64,000 nucleotides of DNA from M3007 sp964392655 (GTDB taxonomy: Bacteria > Bacteroidota > Bacteroidia > Chitinophagales > Saprospiraceae), in NCBI GenBank assembly GCA_964392655.1, contig CAYMQY010000003.1, positions 1 through 64,000 of the forward strand, written 5' to 3'. The translations under genes and the position numbers were made by a program. The notes below the pieces were generated by a model. That model searched no databases. It had not been told where the DNA came from and saw only the letters and a list, made by a program, of their open reading frames with translations. Positions 16,090-24,977 of this stretch are shown here, in pieces (within the stretch, counting starts at the first letter, position 1; every line of letters begins with the position of its first letter).

Positions 16090-17742
16090 TCAGGACTTGT
16101 GCAGGATGTCCGAAAAATCGGCGCTTGCATTGAAACAGCCTGCTGCTGTAAGTCCGCCTTTCCGTGCGGCGAGTACCCCATAGCGGATGTCGTGAATGCC
16201 GTCTTTGCTGTGCGCATCGGGGTTGATGCTGATTCGGATGCCGTGGCGGAGTGCTTCGGGAATGAGCGTCCAGTCGAGGTCGAGGCGGTACGGGTTGGCA
16301 TTCAGTTCGATGGCTACGCCATGCCGGGCGCAGGCCTCGAAAACGGCGTCCCAGTCGAGCGGATAGCCCTCGCGGCTGAGCAACAGCCGCCCCGTTGGGT
16401 GCCCGAGAATGGTGGTATGCGGATTTTCCACGGCGCGCAGGATGCGTTCGGTGGCTTTCTCACGGCTCATTTTCAGGTTGCTGTGTACCGAAGCGATGAC
16501 GAAATCGAATTTTTCCAGAATAGCCGGCTCGTAGTCCAAAGAGCCGTCGTTCAGAATATCGCTTTCGATGCCCTTGAGAATTCGGAACGGCGCCATTTCC
16601 GCGTTGAGCGCGTCTATTTCGTCCATTTGCGCCAAAACCCGGTCCGGCTTGAGGCCGTTGGCATAAAACGCCGACTGGCTGTGGTCGGTGATGCCGATGT
16701 ACGCGTAACCGAGTTCGCGGGCATATTCGCACATTTCCCGCAGGCTGTGCAGGCCGTCGCTCCAGGTAGTGTGCACGTGCAGCACGCCGCGAATGTCGTT
16801 TTCCTCAATCAGGCGGGGCAAGTTGCCGGCCCGGGCAAGGTCGAGCACAGCCGCATTTTCGCGCAGTTCGGGCGGGATGAAGGCCAATCCGGCTTTTTCA
16901 AAAACTTCCTGTTCGATGCGCAGGCCTTTGAAGTTCAGGCCGGGAGCCGAGGAGACAAAAGCCTCGATAAATGCCGGGCTGCCCGTACGCAAGAACATTT
17001 TGGAGCCGAATTCCTCTGCCAGACAACGATGCACGAGAACCGGTGTGTTGTTTTCCAGACGGGCGTGGTATGTGCCGTTTTCTTCCTTTTCGAGTATCAG
17101 TGTTTCGCCGTCAAATGCCGTGTCGAGTTCGCCGTTGTAGCCTACGAGCATTTCGAGGTGTTCCACAACGGAGCAGCGGCGGCGTACTTCACCGACCGGG
17201 CTAACAAACGCACCCGGTAACTTGCCGGTGAGCCAGGCGCCGGCAAAATCGGCCTCTTCCTCGGCGGCATCGTAGTGCAGTTTGTCGCGGCTACGCAGGT
17301 AATATTCGAGTTTGTTTTTCAGGTCATCCTGAGTTTTCAAGCCAAAACCCTTGAATTCCACGAGGCGGTTTTCGTTGCAGGCATACCAAAGTTCGCCGAT
17401 GCTTTCAATGCCCATCTCGCGCCACACCGTGCGCACTTTTTTGGGGCCGAATCCATTGACCTGGAGCATCTCGGCCACGCCTGGTGGTGTTTGGGCGCGG
17501 GCTTCCTCAAGGGCTTTCATTTTGCCGCCGCTCAGCAACTCTCTGATTTTCCCGCTAATGGCCGGACCGATACCCTTGACCGCCTTCATCTCTGCGTCAC
17601 TGATTTCAGCCAGCGGACGGTCGAGTTTACGCAGCGTCAGGTAGGCGTTGCGGTACGAGCGGATTTTGAACTCGTTGTCTTCGTGCAGTTCGAGCAGGTT
17701 GGCGAGTTCATCGAACGCGTAGGCGATTTCTTTGTTGGTCAT
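16090..17742 (-). CDS. polX: PolX-family protein: HhH / degenerate polymerase / PHP exonuclease
   Basis: A 550-residue member of the bacterial PolX family, about the normal length. Helix-hairpin-helix motifs are seen at KGIGPAISGKIREL (56-69), NGFGPKKV (96-103) and KGFGLKTQ (131-138). The C-terminal PHP domain (from about 320) keeps its metal ligands: LHVHTTWSDG, GITDHSQ, ASVHSN, ILGHPTGR and INPDAHS, so 3'-5' exonuclease/phosphoesterase activity is expected. By contrast the polymerase centre looks altered: the usual GS...R..GDxD stretch reads G184-EVRRRCSVVEHLEML, with Glu-His-Leu-Glu where two Asp are expected. The protein probably works in base-excision repair as a nuclease, with polymerase activity doubtful. 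The TsaC-like gene ends 20 bp upstream on the same strand. Confidence 0.88.
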   Translation of the reverse strand: MTNKEIAYAFDELANLLELHEDNEFKIRSYRNAYLTLRKLDRPLAEISDAEMKAVKGIGPAISGKIRELLSGGKMKALEEARAQTPPGVAEMLQVNGFGPKKVRTVWREMGIESIGELWYACNENRLVEFKGFGLKTQDDLKNKLEYYLRSRDKLHYDAAEEEADFAGAWLTGKLPGAFVSPVGEVRRRCSVVEHLEMLVGYNGELDTAFDGETLILEKEENGTYHARLENNTPVLVHRCLAEEFGSKMFLRTGSPAFIEAFVSSAPGLNFKGLRIEQEVFEKAGLAFIPPELRENAAVLDLARAGNLPRLIEENDIRGVLHVHTTWSDGLHSLREMCEYARELGYAYIGITDHSQSAFYANGLKPDRVLAQMDEIDALNAEMAPFRILKGIESDILNDGSLDYEPAILEKFDFVIASVHSNLKMSREKATERILRAVENPHTTILGHPTGRLLLSREGYPLDWDAVFEACARHGVAIELNANPYRLDLDWTLIPEALRHGIRISINPDAHSKDGIHDIRYGVLAARKGGLTAAGCFNASADFSDILHKS

Positions 17743-17762
17743 GGTTAATTTCAGTAAAAAAC

Positions 17763-18335
17763 CTATTCGCGGATGAATTCCAGTTCGTGGTGCCGATCCA
17801 GCCGTGCCATCGTGGAGGGTGTGTGCGGCTCCTTGTCGTCCTGGCGGTATTTGACTACATAGTCCACGGCGCCCAATATTTCGCTGCTGACGGCTCCGTA
17901 GGTAGGCGGGTACGGCTCGCCGGTTTTACAGGCGGCTGTGCTTACAATCGGTCGGTCCAGTTCTCGAATGAGCTCCTGACAAAACTGGTCGGTGGCAATT
18001 CGGATAGCCAGGGTGCCGTCGCGGTGCAAAAGCGCTGGGGGCAAGCCTGCAGCTGGCTGGTACACGACTGTCAGCGGGCGTTGCAAATAGGCAAGCATCG
18101 TTTCCACACGCGGGTGTATCCTCGCCACGTAGCGTTTCAGCATTTCGATGCTGTCTACCAGAATGATATATCCTTTGCCGGGTGGCTGGTTCTTTAATTC
18201 TGAAAGTCGTTCGATGGCTGATTCGTTGGTGGCATCACACCCGATACCCCAGATGGTGTCGGTGGGGTAGCAAATCAGGGCGCCCGAATCGAGCAGGCGG
18301 GCAATCTCGGAAATGTCGTCTCGTAGCAGGAACAT
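17763..18335 (-). CDS. L-threonylcarbamoyladenylate synthase (Sua5/TsaC/YwlC family)
   Basis: A 190-residue single-domain YrdC-fold protein. It makes threonylcarbamoyl-AMP from threonine, bicarbonate and ATP, the first step of the t6A37 modification of tRNAs that read ANN codons. Visible features are ICYPTDTIWGIGCDA near residues 21-35, KNQPPGKGYIILVDS around 48-62, the TLAIRIATDQFCQ strand and STAACKTGEPYPPTYGAV, the counterpart of the family's STSAN segment. The length fits the short TsaC-like form rather than full Sua5. The ATG at 18335 starts just before a DDISEIARLLDSGALICYP stretch typical of the N-terminus. It is divergent from the T9SS protein gene at 18430, with about 94 bp between. 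Confidence 0.92.
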   Translation of the reverse strand: MFLLRDDISEIARLLDSGALICYPTDTIWGIGCDATNESAIERLSELKNQPPGKGYIILVDSIEMLKRYVARIHPRVETMLAYLQRPLTVVYQPAAGLPPALLHRDGTLAIRIATDQFCQELIRELDRPIVSTAACKTGEPYPPTYGAVSSEILGAVDYVVKYRQDDKEPHTPSTMARLDRHHELEFIRE

Positions 18336-18429
18336 ACTCAACAATTGGCGTTTCTTTGTCGTTGGATACGGATTATATCCGGCGGGCAAAAGTCCGATTT
18401 TTAACCCAACAATTTTGAATACAAACACT

Positions 18430-20697
18430 ATGCAGGTTTATTTCCACCGATTTTTTGCCTACGCATTTTTTATTGGCCTGTTTTGCATGCCCGGAGTTTT
18501 GTCCGCGCGCCACATTATAGGTGGAGAAATTACCTACCGGTACATCAGCACCAACGCGCAGGGCGACAATCGTTACGAGTTCACCATGAAAATTTACCGC
18601 GACTGTTTCGGAGGTGGCGCCGGTTTCGACAACCCCGCCGAGATGGCAATTTTCCGGGGGACCTATAACAACAACATCTTGTTGTCCAGTTTTGAGATTT
18701 TTACCCAGTCCATCACGCGACTGATCCCCGTGCCACCGCCCTGTGTGACACAACTTCCGAGTGTGTGCGTGGAGGAAGGCATTTACGTATTCGAACGGAC
18801 GTTGCCGGTATTGCTCAACGAAAGTTATTTCATTGTTTATCAGCGCTGCTGCCGGAATCAGACGATCAAAAACATTGTGGCGCCCGGCGATATCGGCGCT
18901 ACCTACATGGTAGAACTGACCTCGTCGGCCCAACAACTGAAAAACAGCAGTCCGACGTTCAACAGTTTTCCTCCCATCATTATTTGCGGAAATATCCCGC
19001 TCGTATTCGACCATGCCGCTACCGACCCCGAAGGCGATCAGATTTATTACAGCTTTTGCAGCCCGCTCGAAGGCGGCGGCCCTATTCTGAACCCACCCGG
19101 GCTGTACGGTTGCAACGGCGCCGTGCCTACCCCACCCTGCGGGCCGCCGTTCAACAATGTGCCGTTTGTGGTGCCGGATTATGGTCCAACCAATCCGATG
19201 GGCGGAAACCCGCAAGTGAGCATCAACAACCTGACCGGCCTGATCACGGGTACGCCGACGGTACTCGGTCAGTTTGTGGTGGGCGTATGCATCCAGGAGT
19301 TTCGAGGGGCGACGCTGTTGTCTACCGTTCGGCGCGACTTCCAGTTCAATGTAGCAGAATGTACCCCCACGGTGCTGGCCAATATCCAGAGCGACAGCAT
19401 TGTAGGCCCGAAACGTTTTGTGCTCAACTCCTGCGGCAACAATACGGTGACTTTTCAAAATCAAAGCGTTCAGCAATCGAACATCACGAATTTTGAGTGG
19501 CGGTTTAACCTGAAAACCTCCACGTTTGTGGACAATACCAACTGGAACGCCACTGTCACCTTCCCCGATACCGGTTCGTATTCGGGCGTTTTGTACCTGA
19601 ATCCCGGCAAACCCTGCGCCGATACAGCCACCATTCGGGTCAATATTTTCCCGGAAATAAATGCCGATTTTGAGTTTGACTACGACACCTGCGTGGCCGG
19701 TCCTGTGGCCTTCACCGACTTGTCTACCGGCGAAGGCGGTATCAACCGCTGGAGCTGGAATTTCGGCGTACCCAACGGTACCTCCACCGCCCAGAACCCG
19801 GACTTTTTGTACCCGATACCCGGAAACCACCCGGTCAACCTGCGGGTGTTGGACAAAAACAACTGCTCGGACAATGTAACCAAAATAGTTAACTGGTTCC
19901 CTGTACCGCCGCTCATTATCCTGCAGCCAAGTCGCTACATCGGTTGCGCTCCGGCGGAAATTTTCCTCAACAACCTTTCCACGCCGATTGACAGCACCTA
20001 CCAGATCGAGTGGGATTTTGGCGACGGGAAAACCACTAGCGGCATCATCAGCCCGACGCACATTTATGAAACCCCGGGTATTTACACCGTACAGGTGGCT
20101 ATCACCTCACCCATCGGTTGTTATACCGCCGACACATTTCCGAACCTGATCCGGGTGGAGCCGTCGCCAATTGCCAATTTTACCTTTTTCCCTGACTCGC
20201 TGCTGAACCAATTCAACAACACGGTACAGTTTACCGACTTGTCCGTGGGCGCCAACCGCTGGAACTGGCAGTTCGATCAATACGGCACTACGACCAAGCA
20301 GAACCCGACGTTCACCTTCCCGGATACCGGACGGATGAAAATCACACTGATCGCCACGCACCCCCAAGGCTGCAAAGACTCGTTGTCCAAGTATCTCGAC
20401 ATCGTGCCGGAGATCCGCTGGTTTATGCCCAATGCGTTCACGCCCAACGGTGACGGCCAGAACGACGGATTCCTCGGCAAGGGCTACCTCGAAGGGGTGA
20501 CCAATTTTACCATGACAATCTGGGACCGTTGGGGCGAACTGGTTTTTGAAACCAAGGATCCCACCGAATCCTGGAACGGACGCAAACAGAATTCCGGCGG
20601 TATGTCACCCGACGGTGTGTACGTGTACCACGTCACGTTCACCGGGCCACGGGGCGAGCGACAGGAGTACAAAGGGTATGCGACCCTGATCCAGTAG
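18430..20697 (+). CDS. T9SS type B surface protein with PKD domains (paralogue A)
   Basis: A 755-residue exported protein. The N-terminus has a hydrophobic signal segment (FFAYAFFIGLFCMPGVLSA) and then the HIIGGEITYRYIST opening typical of a Saprospiraceae-rich surface family, with a Cys-rich YQRCCRNQTIKNI motif. Residues about 340-650 contain three or four PKD-like domains (WRFNLKT, WSWNFGVPNG, IEWDFGDGKTTSG, WNWQFDQYG). The C-terminus (WFMPNAFTPNGDGQNDGF to YKGYATLIQ) is a gliding-motility-associated type B sorting domain, so the protein should cross the outer membrane by the type IX system and stay on the surface. Its start codon at 18430 precedes the signal sequence. It ends only 3 bp from the end of its converging paralogue at 20701. 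Confidence 0.9.
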   Translation: MQVYFHRFFAYAFFIGLFCMPGVLSARHIIGGEITYRYISTNAQGDNRYEFTMKIYRDCFGGGAGFDNPAEMAIFRGTYNNNILLSSFEIFTQSITRLIPVPPPCVTQLPSVCVEEGIYVFERTLPVLLNESYFIVYQRCCRNQTIKNIVAPGDIGATYMVELTSSAQQLKNSSPTFNSFPPIIICGNIPLVFDHAATDPEGDQIYYSFCSPLEGGGPILNPPGLYGCNGAVPTPPCGPPFNNVPFVVPDYGPTNPMGGNPQVSINNLTGLITGTPTVLGQFVVGVCIQEFRGATLLSTVRRDFQFNVAECTPTVLANIQSDSIVGPKRFVLNSCGNNTVTFQNQSVQQSNITNFEWRFNLKTSTFVDNTNWNATVTFPDTGSYSGVLYLNPGKPCADTATIRVNIFPEINADFEFDYDTCVAGPVAFTDLSTGEGGINRWSWNFGVPNGTSTAQNPDFLYPIPGNHPVNLRVLDKNNCSDNVTKIVNWFPVPPLIILQPSRYIGCAPAEIFLNNLSTPIDSTYQIEWDFGDGKTTSGIISPTHIYETPGIYTVQVAITSPIGCYTADTFPNLIRVEPSPIANFTFFPDSLLNQFNNTVQFTDLSVGANRWNWQFDQYGTTTKQNPTFTFPDTGRMKITLIATHPQGCKDSLSKYLDIVPEIRWFMPNAFTPNGDGQNDGFLGKGYLEGVTNFTMTIWDRWGELVFETKDPTESWNGRKQNSGGMSPDGVYVYHVTFTGPRGERQEYKGYATLIQ

Positions 20698-20700
20698 TAG

Positions 20701-22839
20701 TTAGCGCAGCAGCGTCACGTTGCCTTTTTTCTCGGAGATGGTTCCGCCCAGACAACGCACGCGGTAGTAGTAGCCGTAGGTTTCCACCGGCTGAGGTTCG
20801 CCTTTGAAGGTGCCGTCCCATTCGCCCTCGGGGTCGAAGGTTTCAAAAACCTTTTGTCCCCAGCGGTTGTACACCGCCCAGTACACTTCGTCCACAAACC
20901 GGCTTTCGAGGCGGAGCACATCGTTTTCTCCGTCGTTATTGGGTGAAAAACCGGTAGGAAAAAAGACGAACGGCTCCTCGCAATTCGGGAAGAGCACTAC
21001 GACCGTTACCGTCCGCTCCAGTGCACAATTTCCGCCAAAGGAAAGTCGGGCGGTATAGGTCGTGGTTTCATTGGGCCGTGCTACCGGCATCGCCCCGTTG
21101 GCGCCGGTCAACGAGTTGACAGGCGACCAGGAAAGCACGCCAACACCGGGATACATGGCTTCGAGTTGTGAACTCCCTCCCAGATAAATGGTGTCGGGCA
21201 TGGCAGAAACAGACAGCGCCGAGGTGTCGAACACATGCACCGTCACCATGCCTTCGTAGGTACATCCGGCATTGGTGATGGTCACCAGATAGTCGGTTGT
21301 TCCCATCGGGAATGCATCCGGCGAGGCAGCAGTCGTGTCGGAGAGCGTGGCGCCGGGCGTCCACTCGTAAATGTACCCGATGATGCCGCCGGAGTTGAGT
21401 GTAACCGTATCGCCCGGACAGATGGTCAGTTCCTGCCGCAGGCTGTCGGTACGCGGAATCGGCGCATTGAACTGTTTGAAAATAGTGTCGCGGCATCCGC
21501 CGGCCGACAGGGCGATGAGGGTCAGTTTGTAACTGCCGGGTTTGGTTACGGTGAAGGTCGGGTTTTGCGCCGAAGACTGGGTTGCAAAACCGCTCGGCCC
21601 TGTGAGCCGCCACGACCAGGAGGCTACGCCGTACACCGTATCCTTGCTGGCATCCAGCGCGCTGATGACCAAGCCGTTGTTGTCGCAGGACGGCAAAGTG
21701 TATGTGAAAGCCGCATCAATATGAAATGCGCCGACGTGAATTGTCCGCAACATCGTATCGGAGCAGGGCAGCCCGGGCACTGTGATGAGGGCAATGGTAT
21801 AGGTGCCGGTATCGGGGAACTGATACTGGGGCGAGAACTCGGTAGTGGTTTTGGTCAGGTCGTTCGGCCAATCGAAATACCAGCGTATGTCCGGCACATT
21901 GCTCTGGTTTGTAAATTTGACGACTTCGTTTTCACAAGCGCCCATGATGTCGGCAAATGCGGCCGTGGGCACGCCGCAATCGGCCACATTGTACTGAAAA
22001 TCACGTCGCGTCGTAGAAATCAGCGTGTCGTTCCGGTACTCGTCCACACAAACGCCGACCACGAAATTACCGAGGGTATTGGGAATTCCGGTCATGAATC
22101 CGGTGGCGGGGTCAATGGTCAGCGGGTCACCCCCGAGCACATTGGAAAGGTTGTAGGGCGGGCTGTTCCACACAACTTCCTGATACGGACCTTTGTATGG
22201 CGGGATGGGTTGTGGGTCCTGTGGTGTTGCGCCGTTCAGTGGAGTACACAAGCGATAGACCAATGAATCGCCATCCGGGTCGGTGGCAGAATGGTCGAAG
22301 TCAATCGGATAGTGCACGCAAATGGCCACCGGGGGCCATTTGTTAAAAACAGCGCTGTTGTTGCACTCCAGCATGGTTTTTTCGGAAAGGTGGGCTATGA
22401 TGGAGATGCCTACATCGAGTGGGTTCGGGATGTTTTTGATTAATTCATTGCGGCAACAACGCTGGTATACAAGGGTGTAACCCCCGGCCTTGAACGGCAA
22501 AGTCTGCGTCGTCCTGTAGACGGTACCATTCACACACACATTCGGGGGTACCACGAGGCAGGGATTCTCCAGCGCGATGGGAAGTGTATCATTTGAAAAC
22601 ACATCCCAGGGCACCAGAATGGTTCTGACTAAATTCCAGTTGGCATCATACACGCCGATCGCGGCCGGGTCGTCGAACCACGGAATACCGGTGTAGCAGT
22701 CGCGGTACACGGTGAGGCTGATTTCGTACTGGTCGTTGTCGAGGCATTTGTAGGTGATTTCACCACCGACGATGTGGGTGCCCCGAACGGTGTATGCGGT
22801 GCAAATCAGAGCGATGACAAGCAGGAGAAGACGTTTCAT
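20701..22839 (-). CDS. T9SS type B surface protein with PKD/Ig-like domains (paralogue B)
   Basis: A 712-residue paralogue of the neighbouring gene in mirror orientation. It has a signal peptide (MKRLLLLVIALICTAYTVRG), the THIVGGEITYKCLDNDQYEI opening, the shared YRDC and YQRCCRNELIKNI motifs, a DFDHSATDPDGDSLVY segment also present in the partner, then PKD-like (IRWYFDWPNDLTKT, WSWRLTGPSGF) and Ig-like repeats. The C-terminus (FVFFPTGFSPNNDGENDV to EKKGNVTLLR) is a T9SS type B sorting domain. The start at 22839 is set by the signal peptide. The two genes share N- and C-terminal domains but differ in the repeat region, suggesting an old duplication followed by divergence. The likely role is a surface adhesin or matrix component; no enzymatic domain is seen. 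Confidence 0.9.
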   Translation of the reverse strand: MKRLLLLVIALICTAYTVRGTHIVGGEITYKCLDNDQYEISLTVYRDCYTGIPWFDDPAAIGVYDANWNLVRTILVPWDVFSNDTLPIALENPCLVVPPNVCVNGTVYRTTQTLPFKAGGYTLVYQRCCRNELIKNIPNPLDVGISIIAHLSEKTMLECNNSAVFNKWPPVAICVHYPIDFDHSATDPDGDSLVYRLCTPLNGATPQDPQPIPPYKGPYQEVVWNSPPYNLSNVLGGDPLTIDPATGFMTGIPNTLGNFVVGVCVDEYRNDTLISTTRRDFQYNVADCGVPTAAFADIMGACENEVVKFTNQSNVPDIRWYFDWPNDLTKTTTEFSPQYQFPDTGTYTIALITVPGLPCSDTMLRTIHVGAFHIDAAFTYTLPSCDNNGLVISALDASKDTVYGVASWSWRLTGPSGFATQSSAQNPTFTVTKPGSYKLTLIALSAGGCRDTIFKQFNAPIPRTDSLRQELTICPGDTVTLNSGGIIGYIYEWTPGATLSDTTAASPDAFPMGTTDYLVTITNAGCTYEGMVTVHVFDTSALSVSAMPDTIYLGGSSQLEAMYPGVGVLSWSPVNSLTGANGAMPVARPNETTTYTARLSFGGNCALERTVTVVVLFPNCEEPFVFFPTGFSPNNDGENDVLRLESRFVDEVYWAVYNRWGQKVFETFDPEGEWDGTFKGEPQPVETYGYYYRVRCLGGTISEKKGNVTLLR

Positions 22840-22926
22840 AGGCCATAGATCGGGCAAACAACCGTTGCCGCTGCCCAAAGAAACACAAAGGCCGAAACCT
22901 GACCAAACATCCCTGGTCGGGGATTG

Positions 22927-23799
22927 TCATTTTCCCCGAAAAGGACGGAATACCTGACTGAAAAACCCGTGTGGATACTCGTCCACACCATCAAAACCGA
23001 GTTTGATGTCACGTCCGTTGCGCGGAATCCAGGCGGTGCCGAACAGGTAGTCCCACACCGAAAGTGTGATGCCGTAATTTACCCCGTAACTCCCCTGTGG
23101 CAAATCTTTGGCGTGGTGCCAGATGTGCATTTGCGGGTTGTTCAGCAAGTATTTCAGCGGGCCAAGTGGCAGGTACAGGTTGGCGTGGTTCAGGTGCCCG
23201 ATGACGATCGTGAAAAGATGCACCAGCAAAAAATCCTGAATGCCGAATCCGATCATGGCCAAGGGGAGGTATTCGATGCTGCGGTACACGATGGTTTCCA
23301 TGAAGTGGTAGCGCAGGTGTGCCGCGTAACCCATCTCTCGAACGGAATGGTGTACCTGGTGAAATTTCCACAACCACGGCGAGCGGTGCAAAAGCCGGTG
23401 CACATTCCACTGGACAAAATCCCGGACGATAAACAGGGTAAGCAACTGTACCCAGTGCGGCAGTTTGCTCACATTGAGCGCAACCAGATTCCGGATTCCG
23501 AAGGTGCCCGCCAGAAAGTCGTTGAATGCCTGCGACACTACGTTCGACAGCGCGGCATAGCCTACTAATCCGAACAGGAAGAAATTGAAAAACATGTAAA
23601 ACGTATCCAGCCAGAAATCTTCCCGGATTGCCGGCTGGTTTTTCCGCCAGGGGAACAGCAGTTCCAGCACGTATACGGCTGCGGAAATCCCGATGAGCCA
23701 GTAGAAATAGTTGCCCCAATGCGGGTTCAGCACTTCGTGCGCCAGGTAGTTGGCGTATCCGCTGAAACTGTCGAGAAATGTTTTCCAATAAACTTCCAT
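22927..23799 (-). CDS. Sterol desaturase / fatty acid hydroxylase family protein
   Basis: A 290-residue integral membrane di-iron oxygenase of the fatty acid hydroxylase superfamily. Four or five hydrophobic spans surround the His-rich motifs: HRLLH (His134, His138), HQVHH (147-151), HLNH (202-205) and HIWHH (225-229), which together supply the eight or so His ligands of the two irons. Known relatives hydroxylate or desaturate sterols, fatty acids, carotenoids, sphingoid bases or alkylglycerols; the substrate here cannot be fixed. The C-terminus (YGITLSVWDYLFGTAW, then a FxGVDEYP-like end) is typical of the bacterial members. The rhodanese gene ends at 23816 just upstream on the same strand. 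It lies 20 kb from a DEGS1-like desaturase in this same window, so sphingolipid or ceramide hydroxylation is one possibility. Confidence 0.88.
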   Translation of the reverse strand: MEVYWKTFLDSFSGYANYLAHEVLNPHWGNYFYWLIGISAAVYVLELLFPWRKNQPAIREDFWLDTFYMFFNFFLFGLVGYAALSNVVSQAFNDFLAGTFGIRNLVALNVSKLPHWVQLLTLFIVRDFVQWNVHRLLHRSPWLWKFHQVHHSVREMGYAAHLRYHFMETIVYRSIEYLPLAMIGFGIQDFLLVHLFTIVIGHLNHANLYLPLGPLKYLLNNPQMHIWHHAKDLPQGSYGVNYGITLSVWDYLFGTAWIPRNGRDIKLGFDGVDEYPHGFFSQVFRPFRGK

Positions 23800-23815
23800 C
23801 TGCAGAATGATTGGT

Positions 23816-24202
23816 TCAATGAACCGTTTTTTTGCCTTTGGCTTTCCAGTCGTTCATGCCGCCGGCATAGTCATACACTTTTTTGAAACCCATTTTTTGC
23901 ATTTGTACAGCAGCCCTTGGACTGCGACCGCCGGCTGCGCAGTACACGACGACAGGTTTCTCTTTATCCAACTTCGCAATTTGGGTCTGAAAATCCGGGC
24001 CGGTGAAGTTAATTTCCAAAGCGCCCTCGATTTTACCCGTTTGCTGAATCTCGCCGGGGGTGCGCAGGTCAACCAATTGCACTTGCTTGTCGGACTTCAG
24101 CATAGCCTCTGTTTGAGCGGCATCAAGTACGCCGCCTTGAGCAGGTGCAGATTGGGTGCAAGCCACAAAGGCAAGCAGCACGAGAAGAATACTTTTTTGC
24201 AT
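23816..24202 (-). CDS. Rhodanese-like lipoprotein
   Basis: A 128-residue single-domain rhodanese. It begins MQKSILLVLLAFVAC, a short lipoprotein signal with Cys15 as the lipid-bearing residue, so it should sit in the periplasm. The rhodanese domain (about 25-124) has VQLVDLRTPGEIQQTGKIEG and the active-site loop VVVYCAAGGRSPRAA with Cys88, followed by YDYAGGMNDWKAKG. The loop is of the usual rhodanese size, so sulfurtransferase activity is plausible; the physiological thiol donor is unknown. An in-frame GTG seven codons upstream is possible, but the ATG at 24202 gives the better signal peptide. The sterol-desaturase-family gene starts 17 bp downstream. Confidence 0.9.
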   Translation of the reverse strand: MQKSILLVLLAFVACTQSAPAQGGVLDAAQTEAMLKSDKQVQLVDLRTPGEIQQTGKIEGALEINFTGPDFQTQIAKLDKEKPVVVYCAAGGRSPRAAVQMQKMGFKKVYDYAGGMNDWKAKGKKTVH

Positions 24203-24281
24203 GGCAGTAATTTTTTCCGGCACAAAGGTCGGCAGGTGAAAAAATGGTACGATGTGACTTTGGTCACAAAGTTGAAAAAAT

Positions 24282-24899
24282 TTACAGGCGCTCGCGCCAC
24301 ACCAGGTACTCGCCGACGATCAGGTTGGGCACCCAGCAAAACCAGGCCACTGCCAGATATGCCTGTTCGAACGGTAACCGAAAGCCCGCGGTAAATAGCG
24401 GCAGCCACAAACGCAGGGTAACGGCGGCAAAGGTGAGGGCGTAACTCCGGATCATCCAGGCCTTGTGTTGCTCAATGTCTTTTTTCAGGATGCTTTGGTA
24501 CGCTTGCAAGGTGGAGAAAAACCATAACACGGCCAAACTGCCGAATCCCAAAGCGCTTGGGAATCCACCGTTGGCCACAAGCGCCGCTACAAAACCACCC
24601 GTGGCGCCGAAGAGCAGGATGGCTGCCACATAAATTTTTCCGAGCAGCCGGTGCAACGCTACACGTCGTGCCCGCAATCGGGGTAAAAATTGCGTCCAAC
24701 CCAGCAGAAGCGCCACACCGCCGCCAAGGATGTGTGCATAAAATGCCGTAAGCCACCAGATTTCACCGGTCAAATTGGCTTTGGACAACCAAAACGGAAT
24801 AGCAGCGGGAGCGATCAGGTATACCATCGGGTACAACCCGATGGTAATTCCAAAAAAGGCAATCAGAATTCGGGAAAACAGCGGGGTAGAACGAGTCAT
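24282..24899 (-). CDS. DUF2306 family membrane protein
   Basis: A 205-residue protein with about six hydrophobic spans (ILIAFFGITIGLYPMVYLIA, FYAHILGGGVALLLGWTQFL, IYVAAILLFGATGGFVAALV, and others). Conserved His and Arg lie in the loops: HILGG, the ALHRLLGKIYV segment, and EQHKAWMIRSYALTFAAVTL. These fit the DUF2306 family, whose His pattern has suggested haem or quinone binding, but no function has been proved. It is divergent from the MGMT gene (78 bp between the starts). The 3' end is 79 bp upstream of the rhodanese start on the same strand. Confidence 0.85.
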   Translation of the reverse strand: MTRSTPLFSRILIAFFGITIGLYPMVYLIAPAAIPFWLSKANLTGEIWWLTAFYAHILGGGVALLLGWTQFLPRLRARRVALHRLLGKIYVAAILLFGATGGFVAALVANGGFPSALGFGSLAVLWFFSTLQAYQSILKKDIEQHKAWMIRSYALTFAAVTLRLWLPLFTAGFRLPFEQAYLAVAWFCWVPNLIVGEYLVWRERL

Positions 24900-24977
24900 C
24901 TACTTGTAATTTATGGCAAAGGAACTGCAAAAAACGATTCGTACCTTGGGCCGCTGTTCAATAAATCCGGCTGCGAC

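Noticed and set aside
18373..20061. 562-codon minus-strand frame opposite the T9SS type B gene
   Set aside because: No family features; overlaps a protein with signal, PKD domains and sorting domain in the right frame.
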